A stretch of 49,040 bases of DNA, from IMG/VR virus record IMGVR_UViG_3300015371_000060, positions 1 to 49,040 of that record, one strand, 5' to 3'. Of the stretch, positions 1 to 8,668 are shown piece by piece; position 1 is the stretch's first letter; every line of letters begins with the position of its first letter. A model generated the notes under the pieces. That model worked only from the letters and a program-made list of their open reading frames with translations. It was not told the origin of the DNA and made no database searches. Made by a program: the position numbers and the translations under genes. This DNA is from a virus.

Positions 1-969
1 GGCCGTGGACTTGGCTACGGTCGGGACCTGCATGGCCAGGGCGGCGTAGTCGTCCAGCGTGACGGCCCGATCCAGCACCCGGGTGGCCCGGGGGATCGAG
101 TTGCGCATCTGGTCCAGCGACTCCGGGTCGGCTCCACCTGAGGCAGCGGTCATGTTGATGACGGAAACACCAGCCAGCGGGGTGACCATCTCGGAGATCG
201 TCAATTCCGGGGTGTTGCCTGCTGCACCAGCACCGGTCCGGTAGGTGACGAAGATCCGGCCCATGGTCGGCGGGATGCGCCCGTGCAGGCTGTCCCCGAA
301 ACGGACCATCACGTTGCCCAGGTCGTCCAGCACCGTGGTGTAGACGGAAGCATCGAAGGCCACATCGGCCAGATAGTCGACGTAGGTCCACACCGTGCGC
401 CGTCCGTCCGCCTCCTCGATCTCGACGTGCAGCGAGCGTTCGATGACGCTCTCGTTGAGCAGCGGGTAGACCTGCAACGGTGCCCCATTCGAGTCGCCCA
501 GGTACTCGTTGGTCCGGGTGCGGCCCTCATAGGCCAGCACCGTGCCGGTGGGTGTGCCCGGATTGGCGAGCACGAGTTCGGAGCCGGTCTCGTACACCAC
601 GTCGTTGCGGTTCGGGATGCGCACCAGTGTGCCGGTCGGGATGGTCAACGTGGTGGCGGAAGCATCCAAGGTGAACGTCAGCACCACTGACGCCGCCTGC
701 CGTGAGACCGGCTTGTAGTTGAACAGGTCAGCGATGGCCAGCACGCTCTGGCGCCGGACCGCCGTCTTCAGGAAGGGCTCGGCCGCGGCACGGTCGATGT
801 AGAAGTTGGTGATGTCCTCGGCGTAGGCGAACAACTCCATGATCATCGTGCCCATGTCGGCAGGCTCGCCAGCGGTCACCCACTCCGGCATGCGCTCCCG
901 GGCCACGGTCACCAGGAACGAGCGGATCGACTCGTAGTCCCTGTTGGTGTAATCCATCTCGGTCGGCAT
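1..969 (-). CDS. Baseplate J-like protein, partial (C-terminus beyond left edge)
   Basis: This reading frame starts at an ATG at 969 and runs for 323 codons to the left edge without a stop. Proteins of the baseplate J family (Mu gp47 / P2 gpJ / T4 gp6 type) form the baseplate wedges of contractile tails. The N-terminal part contains MDYTNRDYESIR, typical of the family start, and around residue 273 lies ASGGADPESLDQMR followed by a DRAVTLDDYAALA stretch, the usual Baseplate_J core. The start codon overlaps the stop of the gp25-like gene (TGATG), as expected for the gp25-gpJ wedge pair. The missing C-terminus is caused only by the window edge. Confidence 0.9.
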   Translation of the reverse strand, partial: MPTEMDYTNRDYESIRSFLVTVARERMPEWVTAGEPADMGTMIMELFAYAEDITNFYIDRAAAEPFLKTAVRRQSVLAIADLFNYKPVSRQAASVVLTFTLDASATTLTIPTGTLVRIPNRNDVVYETGSELVLANPGTPTGTVLAYEGRTRTNEYLGDSNGAPLQVYPLLNESVIERSLHVEIEEADGRRTVWTYVDYLADVAFDASVYTTVLDDLGNVMVRFGDSLHGRIPPTMGRIFVTYRTGAGAAGNTPELTISEMVTPLAGVSVINMTAASGGADPESLDQMRNSIPRATRVLDRAVTLDDYAALAMQVPTVAKSTA

Positions 970-1361
970 CAGACCTGCGACTCCTGGGAGAGGGTGGACT
1001 GGACGGGGATGCGGAGACGCTGGGCGTCATCAGCCGGGTTCGCTCGGTACAGCACGTCGATGATGAGATAACTGTTGCGATCGGGGTCCGGAGAGATCTT
1101 GATGCTGGAGACAAGCACCCGTGGGGCGCAGTCCTTCACCCGGTCGGCCACCTGCTGGGCAAGGTCGGACTGGGACACCGAGTCCCGTGGGTCGAAGACC
1201 GTCCTACTGATGTCGGAACCATACCGGGCTCGCTGAGCACGCTCCAGGAAGTTCGTCATCAGCACGTCGATCGCCTGGCCCCGGACCACCTGCGAGTAGT
1301 CCGTGGTCGTGGCGACGGTGCCCGACAGCGTGATGTGGAATGGGAAGGACAGGACGCGCAT
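969..1361 (-). CDS. gp25-like baseplate wedge protein
   Basis: A 130-residue protein with the gp25/W (lysozyme-like fold, not an active lysozyme) pattern: an N-terminal FPFHITLSGTVATTTDYSQ segment, then VLMTNFLERAQRARYGSDI, which matches the family's 'L.t..GeR.m...yGs' region. It is a baseplate wedge component. The ATG at 1361 overlaps the stop of the upstream gene as TGATG, so I prefer it to the in-frame codon eight residues upstream. Position between a gpD-like hub gene and the baseplate J gene supports the call. Confidence 0.88.
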   Translation of the reverse strand: MRVLSFPFHITLSGTVATTTDYSQVVRGQAIDVLMTNFLERAQRARYGSDISRTVFDPRDSVSQSDLAQQVADRVKDCAPRVLVSSIKISPDPDRNSYLIIDVLYRANPADDAQRLRIPVQSTLSQESQV

Positions 1362-2491
1362 CACACCCTCCAGGTGGAGACCCACTTGTTGTCATGACTG
1401 GCTTGCACCGTGGGCGCTCCCTTCTTGCCGTACCACCAGTTCGGTGCTCGAACCGCTGACAGTAGATGGTAGGGGTAGCGGCGCAGCAGGAGGTGACTCC
1501 GATATGACGTCATCGTGATCTCATGCGTCACCTGCGCCACGTACCACGGGCCGTCGAAGGGGCTCTGGGAGAACACCTTCTGCGATGTCCGGAACGATGC
1601 TGTGACACCAGGGACGAGCGACCGCAGCCCTCCGACCTCAGCGACGGCCTCGGCCACCCAGCGAGGATCGTTGAGCGATGTCTTCTGGAGCAGCGCTGCC
1701 TCCTCCATCGAGGAGAAGGCCCGCCCGGTGGCGAAGCGAGTGCCGAGCCCGGACGGCGTCGAGGGAGTCTGGCGCACGAGCACATCCTTGCCCGACAGCA
1801 GACCCACCACCGGCTCGTGCGACTCCGGCAGGTCCGGCGAGAAGTTGAGCGGCTTGAACTCGTACAGGATCTCGTCGTCGTACTGGGACTTGCTGCGGAA
1901 CTCGGTCACCGGGATGTACTTGTCCTGGGCATACTCCGGTGTGACGAGCCGCACCACACCGTCCTGGGCGATGATGACGGCACCAACCATGTTGGCCAGG
2001 TAGCAGATGAACTCCCAGTCCGACTCCTCGGTCTGGGCCAGCGCTGGCCAGCGGTAGGAACTACGGGTCTGATCGGTCTCGTCGTTGAAGCCGAGCCGGT
2101 TGTCGAGTGCCACCTGTCGCACCACCTCGGGCACGCTGACATCATCGAAGAACCGCGGCCTGCCGCTCTTCAGCACCGTGGAAGTGCCGAGCGCCGAGAT
2201 GGTCTGCTGGTACAGACCCTGGCGCATGTTGACCGCTGGTGACACATCAGTGATGTAGCCGAAGAAGACCTTGGACGGCTTGCGGCCGTACTCGAAGCGA
2301 ACCCGGGAGCCAGGGCCGGTGCGGTAGTCCATGGACTTGTGGAGCCGCACGGTGATCATCGCCTTGTCGTGCTGGTTCTCGGCCATGTCGATGCCAACAG
2401 AATCCATGAAGCCGGTGTACAGCAGCCCGTTGATCTCCAGGTGCTGCGCCATCCGCACGGTGGTGGTCTCGGGGACCTTGCTGACCGTCAT
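1361..2491 (-). CDS. gpD-like baseplate hub protein (phage late control D family)
   Basis: A 376-residue protein whose central part contains SDWEFICYLANMVGAVI followed by a beta-rich region, the arrangement seen in phage late control gene D / T4 gp27-like hub proteins ('sDleFl.rla...G'). These form the hub under the tail tube and cap the spike. The ATG at 2491 overlaps the LysM gene stop (ATGA), which decides the start over a possible longer frame. Neighbours (LysM protein before, gp25 after) match the normal baseplate order. Family assignment rests on pattern and context. Confidence 0.75.
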   Translation of the reverse strand: MTVSKVPETTTVRMAQHLEINGLLYTGFMDSVGIDMAENQHDKAMITVRLHKSMDYRTGPGSRVRFEYGRKPSKVFFGYITDVSPAVNMRQGLYQQTISALGTSTVLKSGRPRFFDDVSVPEVVRQVALDNRLGFNDETDQTRSSYRWPALAQTEESDWEFICYLANMVGAVIIAQDGVVRLVTPEYAQDKYIPVTEFRSKSQYDDEILYEFKPLNFSPDLPESHEPVVGLLSGKDVLVRQTPSTPSGLGTRFATGRAFSSMEEAALLQKTSLNDPRWVAEAVAEVGGLRSLVPGVTASFRTSQKVFSQSPFDGPWYVAQVTHEITMTSYRSHLLLRRYPYHLLSAVRAPNWWYGKKGAPTVQASHDNKWVSTWRV

Positions 2492-2757
2492 TGCGGCACC
2501 CGCACCGGATCGCCCGGCCTGATGTGCAGCGGCGAGAAGATCTGCGGGTTGGCATCTGCCAACAGCCACCACTTGTCGGTGTCACGGTAGTACAGCGAGG
2601 CGAGGGTGTGCAGCGTGTCACCCTCCCGGACGATGTGCACGAAGTATGGTGCCGTCAACACCGTGATCGTGTTGAGGTAAGCAGCGAACTTGGTGGTGTC
2701 CCGGGCAGGTGCCCAAATGAACTCGGCATCGGTGTAGCGGGAACCATCTCGGATCAT
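2488..2757 (-). CDS. LysM-domain tail/baseplate protein
   Basis: A small protein of 89 residues with a C-terminal LysM-type segment: HIVREGDTLHTLASLYY, then WWLLADANPQI and ending RPGDPVRVPQ. LysM-containing proteins of this size (gpX or gp53-like) bind at the baseplate hub of contractile tails. The ATG at 2757 overlaps the preceding stop (ATGA); an in-frame ATG three codons upstream is the alternative. The N-terminal third is not recognisable. Confidence 0.85.
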   Translation of the reverse strand: MIRDGSRYTDAEFIWAPARDTTKFAAYLNTITVLTAPYFVHIVREGDTLHTLASLYYRDTDKWWLLADANPQIFSPLHIRPGDPVRVPQ

Positions 2758-4502
2758 GATGCCCACCAGTCCCCCGTGCCTCGGGTACCTGTGGGACCGC
2801 TCGCGGCAACCTTGGTCGTCTCATCCTTCGGCTGCGGACGAGCCATGTACTCGTAGCCGTTCCTGATGTGGTCCTTGGTCATGGTGGTCACCTGGATCCC
2901 TCGACCACCTGATGTGCCGTTGTTCCCCGATGTGCAGTGCACGATCGGGATCGAATCACCGACAGGGTTCCCGGCTGTCATGATGATGTGCCCGTTGGGA
3001 CCACTCGGTGAGCGGCAGATGATGTCACCGGCAGCAACTTGCAGCCAGGCCCGCTCAAAGGCACTCGGATCTTCCTTGATGGTGGAAACACTCTTCTTCC
3101 ACGGCGCTCCACCGAGCACGCGCCACGTAGGCCACGATCCTCCCAGCCCAGCACCCTGGAAGCGGAGCATGTGCATGTCGAAGATGTGCTTGGTCAACGT
3201 CAGAGTGTCCGGTGCTTGCACAGCGCCGAAGAGCGAGACGGGCCACTGCACCGGCCTGAGTGTGGTCCCGGTCAGGACTTTCGGCTGCGGTCTCGTGTAG
3301 CAGAAGAAGATGAACGACGAGCAGTCGGCATACGCGGGGCTGCCGTTCCAGTTGAGACGCAACGAGGAGTTGTAGGAGACCACCTGTGCCGCAGCAAGGT
3401 CTCGCCCGAACTGGGCTGCCGTCGAGCGTCCGATCCTGTTGTACTCAGCAGCATTGGGGTCGGCCACCATGTTTCCGTCGGTGTCGGAAGGGATGCCTCC
3501 ACTGCCGAGGCCCAAACCACTGCTACCACCACCAGGATTGGTGTTGTTCTGGGTGGCAGCCGTTGTCACCGCCATCAACGTGAGGCTGATCGAGAGCGTC
3601 ATCCGGGTGGGAATCATGCGAGTGGAGAACTTCTCGAAGACCACCGTGGCACCGCGGATCACACCCTCGAAGTGCAGGTTGGGGCTGAACACGATGGCCA
3701 CGTGGTAGTCCATGTTCAGCACGATCGTGTCGGTGGAAGCACCCGTGTTCCCGTCGATGTTCAGGTAGGTGTCGTCCCACTCCAGTCCTTCGGCCCCCCT
3801 CTTCAGAAACTTCATGCCGGGAGCGCCCTTCTCCCGTGTCAACACATCAAACACCTGAAGGTCCACCAGCACGCCCGGGTGCGTGGCGTCCTTGGCCACC
3901 TCGACCTGGCGGTCGAAGAACAACGAGAACTCCACCGAGGACATGGCGAAGTAGTTGAGATTCCCTGCCGAGTCCCCGCGATCTACGAAGTCGGCGTTGG
4001 GCACGTCCAACTGCGAGATGTAGGTCCGCTGGATCTGATCAGGGTTGAACATGAAGTAGAGCCGGGCGTACATCCGAGGGTCACCCGGGTTGTTGGCGGT
4101 ATCACGTCGCCGGATGTAACCACGCAGGACCCGGTTCAGCCCAGCCTTGTGCCCTGGTCCATAGACGTTGTTGGGACTCGCATCAGGCTCGGCATACAAC
4201 CATGCTGGCCCCTCCGAGGAGCCGAGCATCTGTCCAGCGCCGAGGAACGGTGGGTTGGACAACTGGTACGGCCCGTACCCAAGGCCCAACTTGTTGACAT
4301 CAGCAAGGAACTGCGACCAGTCCAATCGCTCGTAGAGATAACGGTCCAGCGGGATCTCCGCGAAACGCCCGGCGTTGGTAGCACCAGGCACCCAGGCATC
4401 CTTGGGACCCATCGGCATGACGTCATAGGGGTACTTCCCCATGAACGTCCCGTAGTCCTGGAAGGGCGGGATGCGGATGCCGTGCGTGAACTCGCTGCCC
4501 AT
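2754..4502 (-). CDS. Baseplate hub protein fused to an NlpC/P60-like domain
   Basis: A 582-residue two-part protein. Residues about 1-310 are beta-rich and contain RLYFMFNPDQIQRTYI and VEFSLFFDRQVEV, resembling the tail-tube initiator or hub proteins that sit beside LysM proteins in contractile systems. A Gly/Ser linker follows near residue 315-335. The C-terminal part looks like an NlpC/P60 cysteine peptidase: YADCSSFIFFCY (Cys near 394) and GPNGHIIMTAGN (His near 503), with GDIICR before it, the usual Cys...His layout. It would cut peptidoglycan peptides during injection. The third catalytic polar residue is not obvious. The start overlaps the tape-measure stop (TGATG). Confidence 0.78.
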   Translation of the reverse strand: MGSEFTHGIRIPPFQDYGTFMGKYPYDVMPMGPKDAWVPGATNAGRFAEIPLDRYLYERLDWSQFLADVNKLGLGYGPYQLSNPPFLGAGQMLGSSEGPAWLYAEPDASPNNVYGPGHKAGLNRVLRGYIRRRDTANNPGDPRMYARLYFMFNPDQIQRTYISQLDVPNADFVDRGDSAGNLNYFAMSSVEFSLFFDRQVEVAKDATHPGVLVDLQVFDVLTREKGAPGMKFLKRGAEGLEWDDTYLNIDGNTGASTDTIVLNMDYHVAIVFSPNLHFEGVIRGATVVFEKFSTRMIPTRMTLSISLTLMAVTTAATQNNTNPGGGSSGLGLGSGGIPSDTDGNMVADPNAAEYNRIGRSTAAQFGRDLAAAQVVSYNSSLRLNWNGSPAYADCSSFIFFCYTRPQPKVLTGTTLRPVQWPVSLFGAVQAPDTLTLTKHIFDMHMLRFQGAGLGGSWPTWRVLGGAPWKKSVSTIKEDPSAFERAWLQVAAGDIICRSPSGPNGHIIMTAGNPVGDSIPIVHCTSGNNGTSGGRGIQVTTMTKDHIRNGYEYMARPQPKDETTKVAASGPTGTRGTGDWWAS

Positions 4503-7057
4503 CAGGATCTCCTCGACACGGCCCGGCGGACCTGTGCTTCCATCTTCATCGCCGCTCGCTTCAGGCTGTCCTCCAGCCCTGGCGCAGATGTACCGCCACC
4601 GCCACCTCCGACATTGATCTGGAAGTTGTTGTGGAACGTGATTCCGGCACCACCGACGATGCCTCCGACACCGACGTCACCGATGTAGCCCAGCGCCTTC
4701 GCTGCCGAGCGAGCCTGGTCGAACACCCCGGGGTTGACGTTGTAGGTGTTGGCCATCCCCTTGTAGCCACCCCACGGGGTGAACTGGTTGCCCGACTGTT
4801 GATACAACGAGAACGCCGCCGCTGCGTTGACAGCAGGATCGAGCAGATCCCGAGCCGAGGAAATCCCGAACTGCTGCAACCGCTTCTCACCCATCGAGCC
4901 CAACATGTTGATCTGCCACAGCCCGTACGAGTTGTCACCAGTACCAACGTCCATGTTCTTGGCCCCGGTGTTCCAACTCGACTCCCGGTTGGCGATGGAA
5001 ACAGCCGTGATCAGATCATCACCACGGAACCCGGCGTTGTAGGCGTACTGAAGCATCTGCTCAACGGTCAGTGCTCCAGTCTCACCACTGGGGGTCACTG
5101 AGGAGGCGCCAGTGCCCCCAGCACCCGTGGCGGTGCCCGAGCCCGACGCCTTCGCCGTCATGATCCACTGCAAGGAGACGTTGCGCAGGAAGGTCTCGCG
5201 CTCACGGTCGGCCTGGGCGTCACCGACGAAGGTCGAGCCCGCCAACTGGATGTGCCACGGCTCACCGAAGCGGGAGGCCGTCTCCAACCCGAACTTGGCT
5301 GCATGCTGCTGCATCCACGCCATGGCCTGATCACTTCCACCGATGTCCACCGCTCGTCCGTGGGCGTGCTTGGACTTCCCTGGACGAGCAGCGTTGGGGT
5401 TCCCTGTTGCATACAACTTGGCCTGGTCAACCGTCGAGCGGTAGGCCGAGTTGATGCGCAGCCCAGGATTGGCACCGAGCATGGCATCCACACGGCTGCG
5501 GAGATCCGGTGTGAGATGTGATGTGGAACCACCAGGGTCACCTGTGAGCCACTTGGCCCAGTCGGGCGCCTTGCTCTTGTCCCCGCCGAGCCACCAGGGC
5601 CGGTTCTTGAACCATCCGGGTGCATGCTCTTCCTCGGTCTTCTCGATCCCCAGGACATCCGTGCCTGTGTACATCCCATAGAGACCTTTGTTGACGGTTA
5701 CACCAACCGCACCGATCGTTGCTGCTGCCTTCTCACCACCCGCAGGCAGGTTCCCGGCTGCACGGATGACGTCCTCCATCGTCCGATCGAAGTGCTCGAT
5801 GGCCTTGGTGAGCGCCTTGTTGAGATCTTCCTGCTGCCGGAAGGCATCATCGATGGTGCTGATCAACTTCTCGTTCATCTGTGCTTCCGCTGTCACCGAT
5901 GTTGCTCGCTCCAGCGCCTGTGACGGACCGCGGAGGGTTTCCATCTGCTTCTCGGTGGCCTCGAAAGCACCTCCCTGCCCCTTGGCGTCCCAAGCGGCCT
6001 TGCCTCGGGCGTACTCGAAGAATGATGTCGTCAACTCAGGTCCCCAGCCGATGTTGGCTAGTTGTGACGTCAACTGCGAGCCCGGCTGCTGCTGGAGGTT
6101 CAGATCCTCGACGCTGAACTTCTTGCCAGCGCCCTTCTCCATCATCCGCAGGACTTCATTGAACTGCTGGAAGATGGGCTTCTGCACGCCGCCCCGCGTG
6201 TATGGCGTGAAGCCCATCGTCATCTGGGCGAACTTCCGTCCTTGGACGTTGCCGAAGTACCCAGCATATGCCTGAGCGATCTGATCAGCCGGTGTTGATG
6301 GAAGCAAGACTTGGAGATTCTTGATGTCCTGAGAAGCGATTGCTCCTTGCTGACCCGCTCCCAAACCGACGTTCATCAGTGTATTGACAGCACCATACCG
6401 CTCCTGCGGCGTTCCCAGGATGGGATTGCCCGCCATGGTTCCATAGACACCAGTAATCTGTTGCCTGTTGGCCAGTGCCAAACGCCCCGCCGTCTGGTTG
6501 ATCTGCAACCCGATGTCCCGTGTCTCCGTGAACCGATCTGCTCCGAAGACAGCGGCTCCACCGATGAGCGCTGCACCGGCAGCAACACCTCCCATCGCCA
6601 CACCGCCGAGCCCAGCCATCCGTGCCATCGAAGTTCCGAAGTTCCAGCCCGGACCGAAGCCGCCTGGCATGCCTGCCATGACCCGGTTGGCCATGCCCCA
6701 GCCACCACCCGGCGACCCACCAGGGTTTGGCTGTGAATATGCCATCATGCTTCCGCCACCACCGCCGATGGCTCCTTGTGCCCCACCTGAGCGCATGGTG
6801 GTGGCGGCACTCTGCATCTGACGACCGAAGCCACCGGCCTGGTAGCCCAGTCGCTCCATGTCGGTGCGCATGCCCTGGAGCAGCGCTCGGATGCCCTGCA
6901 ACTCGGAGCGGAACTCCTTCAGACCGGGCACCTCGATCTTCATCGAGGCCGACACCGTGCCAGTCATCGGCCGAGCCCGACCGAACAACGCCGTGGCGAT
7001 GCGACCGCGAGAAGGCTGCGCTGAGAAGACAGCGTTGAAGTTCGGCTCGTCAGGCAT
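4502..7057 (-). CDS. Tape measure protein with M15 peptidase-like and transglycosylase-like domains
   Basis: An 851-residue protein, the longest between the tail chaperone and the hub, where the tape measure lies. The N-terminal third has coiled-coil-like segments, a Gly/Met-rich stretch and a hydrophobic Ala/Gly segment (residues about 150-175). Near residue 559 is SKHAHGRAVDIGG and near 599 EPWHIQL, the zinc-binding motifs of VanY/M15 carboxypeptidases. Near residue 690 is SIANRESSWN followed by YGLWQIN, the catalytic-Glu and substrate motifs of SLT/lysozyme-like transglycosylases. The C-terminus is helical and basic. The protein probably sets tail length and opens the cell wall. Its ATG lies 8 bases inside the previous gene. 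Confidence 0.88.
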   Translation of the reverse strand: MPDEPNFNAVFSAQPSRGRIATALFGRARPMTGTVSASMKIEVPGLKEFRSELQGIRALLQGMRTDMERLGYQAGGFGRQMQSAATTMRSGGAQGAIGGGGGSMMAYSQPNPGGSPGGGWGMANRVMAGMPGGFGPGWNFGTSMARMAGLGGVAMGGVAAGAALIGGAAVFGADRFTETRDIGLQINQTAGRLALANRQQITGVYGTMAGNPILGTPQERYGAVNTLMNVGLGAGQQGAIASQDIKNLQVLLPSTPADQIAQAYAGYFGNVQGRKFAQMTMGFTPYTRGGVQKPIFQQFNEVLRMMEKGAGKKFSVEDLNLQQQPGSQLTSQLANIGWGPELTTSFFEYARGKAAWDAKGQGGAFEATEKQMETLRGPSQALERATSVTAEAQMNEKLISTIDDAFRQQEDLNKALTKAIEHFDRTMEDVIRAAGNLPAGGEKAAATIGAVGVTVNKGLYGMYTGTDVLGIEKTEEEHAPGWFKNRPWWLGGDKSKAPDWAKWLTGDPGGSTSHLTPDLRSRVDAMLGANPGLRINSAYRSTVDQAKLYATGNPNAARPGKSKHAHGRAVDIGGSDQAMAWMQQHAAKFGLETASRFGEPWHIQLAGSTFVGDAQADRERETFLRNVSLQWIMTAKASGSGTATGAGGTGASSVTPSGETGALTVEQMLQYAYNAGFRGDDLITAVSIANRESSWNTGAKNMDVGTGDNSYGLWQINMLGSMGEKRLQQFGISSARDLLDPAVNAAAAFSLYQQSGNQFTPWGGYKGMANTYNVNPGVFDQARSAAKALGYIGDVGVGGIVGGAGITFHNNFQINVGGGGGGTSAPGLEDSLKRAAMKMEAQVRRAVSRRS

Positions 7058-7199
7058 TCAGCATCTGCCTCTCGTTGCGCCACTTGATGCTGTCAACCCA
7101 GTGGCGGCGCTCTCGCTCGGTCATGCCCTTGATCTCCGTCAGGTTCCACCCGGGGTAGTGCCGGGAGATGAAGTCGAAGTGGATGTACAGCAGGCCCAC
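7050..7199 (-). CDS. Small protein before the tape measure; possible frameshift extension of the gp26-like chaperone
   Basis: This short frame encodes a 49-residue protein (GTG at 7199) ending in a helical, charged segment with HYPGWNLTEIKGM and ERRHWVDSIKW. This is the pattern of the downstream tail-assembly chaperone ('..yGWs..el..l...e...W'). The frame stays open upstream past the end of the preceding gene, lies in the +1 frame relative to it and has only a weak ribosome site. It may therefore be made by a +1 (or -2) frameshift near CTT CTA TAG at 7207-7215, or be started independently at the GTG. Which one cannot be decided by reading. Confidence 0.6.
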   Translation of the reverse strand: MGLLYIHFDFISRHYPGWNLTEIKGMTERERRHWVDSIKWRNERQMLNA

Positions 7200-7206
7200 G
7201 TTGGGC

Positions 7207-8028
7207 CTATAGAAGATCGGCCCAGGTCGGCTTGAAGACAGCGGGCTCTCCGCAAGACGCACAGGGCAACTTCACCTCCTCGAAGTACGGGCCGGGCTGC
7301 TTCGACTGGATCTCCTCCAGCAGCCTCCGGCGGTCCGACGCGCCCATGTCCCGGGCGAAGGAGAACGAGTCCGGCAGTGGGCGTCCACCCACCTGCGTGA
7401 TGGCCCGGCTCAGAAGGATGGTGTTCTGCTCGGCGGTCGTGATGTTGCGCCGCCGAACGGACTCCGCTTGGTCTGCGCCAGTGAACAAGCGGTAGTCGAG
7501 CCGGGTCCCATCACGCAGGGTGAAGACGTACTCGTCGGCGTCCGAATCCAACGAGCGCATCTTCACATCATCGGACAGGGTGTATATGACATCATTGTTC
7601 TTGCCGCACGAGGGGCAGGTCACCACGATGGTCCGCTCGTCGCCGTAGGTCACCTTCAGGACGTTGACGAACAACAACTCCTTGTCCCCCAGCAGGAGGG
7701 AGTCGAGCATGATCCGGCACTCCTCGGGCGTGTACTTGGCGAAGTACACGCCACCGATCCGGACCACGCCCTGCACGAGCACAGCGTTGTAGTAGGAACC
7801 AATCTCCTGGTTGCCAGCCACGGCCCGGGCGATGGCCTCCTCGTCGGCGCCGGTCAGTTCCTTCACCTCGGCATCGCGCTGGAAGCGCCCCTCGTGGAAC
7901 AGCCCCTTGAACAGGGTCACGTCGCCCGCCGGGGGAGGCTCCATGATCGGAGCCTCCCCAGCGATGGCCTGCTTCGCCTTCTCCAGGTCGGCCGTCGTAG
8001 TCGCTGGCGGGTTGTGCCAGTCGCTCAT
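7207..8028 (-). CDS. gp26-like baseplate/tail assembly chaperone with Cys pairs
   Basis: A 273-residue protein. It contains ELTGADEEAIARAV near the first third, KVTYGDERTIVVTCPSCG in the middle and CASCGEPAVF close to the end. This combination of a 'tG.dEe.l' segment and a Cys-pair beta region resembles the T4 gp26-type baseplate hub assembly proteins found between tail tube and tape measure. The two CxxC pairs may bind zinc. The ATG at 8028 is preceded by GGAG six bases upstream. A longer in-frame extension to 8100 lacks a ribosome site and overlaps the tail tube gene. Confidence 0.7.
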   Translation of the reverse strand: MSDWHNPPATTTADLEKAKQAIAGEAPIMEPPPAGDVTLFKGLFHEGRFQRDAEVKELTGADEEAIARAVAGNQEIGSYYNAVLVQGVVRIGGVYFAKYTPEECRIMLDSLLLGDKELLFVNVLKVTYGDERTIVVTCPSCGKNNDVIYTLSDDVKMRSLDSDADEYVFTLRDGTRLDYRLFTGADQAESVRRRNITTAEQNTILLSRAITQVGGRPLPDSFSFARDMGASDRRRLLEEIQSKQPGPYFEEVKLPCASCGEPAVFKPTWADLL

Positions 8029-8053
8029 CTCTTGCTCCGTTCGTGTTGTCAGA

Positions 8054-8659
8054 TCAGCCAGCAACAGCCGCTGCGCCGTAGAGGACGTCGAAGCCCTCAT
8101 GGTGCAGCGTCATCTGGCTCACCAGCGGCTGGTTGCCTCCGGCGTCGAGGTCGTTGAACGACACCGAGCCGACCCAGCAGTTGAAGAACTTGAACGCCAG
8201 GCGAGCAGTGTCGTCCCACGTGGCTGAGACCAACTGTCCCCCGGCCGGTGCATTGGTCGGGTTGTTGTCGGCATCACCACGGATGGTGGACAGTTGGGTC
8301 ACCGGGTGGCTGAGCACCCGGATCGTGGTCTCGAACCGGAAGTCGGCGTCGACACCGAGGGTGCCCTGCCCGATCTGGACGGAGAACATCTTCTTGGCCA
8401 TGTTCCACATCTGTGGCCGGTCAGCGAAGATGCCCTGCACCAGGGTGAGCGGGGCGAAGTCGGTCTGGCCCGGCAACTTGTGGAAGGCGGTGTTGTATCC
8501 ACCCTCACGGTACGGGACCATGTCGGTGTTCATGTTGATGCCCGTGACGTTGGTGAACCCCATCACGATGGTGTTGATACCTCCAGGCAGAACGGCCCCG
8601 TCCATCTGGACGATGAACTTGAAGTTCCGCAGGGGATCGGATGCGACAAGACGCGGCAC
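8054..8659 (-). CDS. Tail tube protein (T4 gp19-like)
   Basis: This 201-residue protein shows the gp19 tail-tube pattern: DPLRNFKFIVQMDG at the N-terminus, GFTNVTGIN, then VPYREGGYN and HKLPGQTDFAPLTL, followed by the beta-strand GSVSFNDLDAGGNQPLV near the C-terminus. Hexameric rings of this protein form the inner tube. It starts at GTG 8659, with GAGGAGGG just upstream, ten bases after the sheath gene stop. The sheath-tube order is the standard one. Confidence 0.93.
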   Translation of the reverse strand: MPRLVASDPLRNFKFIVQMDGAVLPGGINTIVMGFTNVTGINMNTDMVPYREGGYNTAFHKLPGQTDFAPLTLVQGIFADRPQMWNMAKKMFSVQIGQGTLGVDADFRFETTIRVLSHPVTQLSTIRGDADNNPTNAPAGGQLVSATWDDTARLAFKFFNCWVGSVSFNDLDAGGNQPLVSQMTLHHEGFDVLYGAAAVAG

Positions 8660-8668
8660 GTTCCCTCC

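Noticed and set aside
3039-4688. 549-residue plus-strand frame opposite the hub gene
   Set aside because: It is the antisense of the hub and tape-measure genes, with Arg/His/Val-rich shadow composition typical of high-GC DNA.
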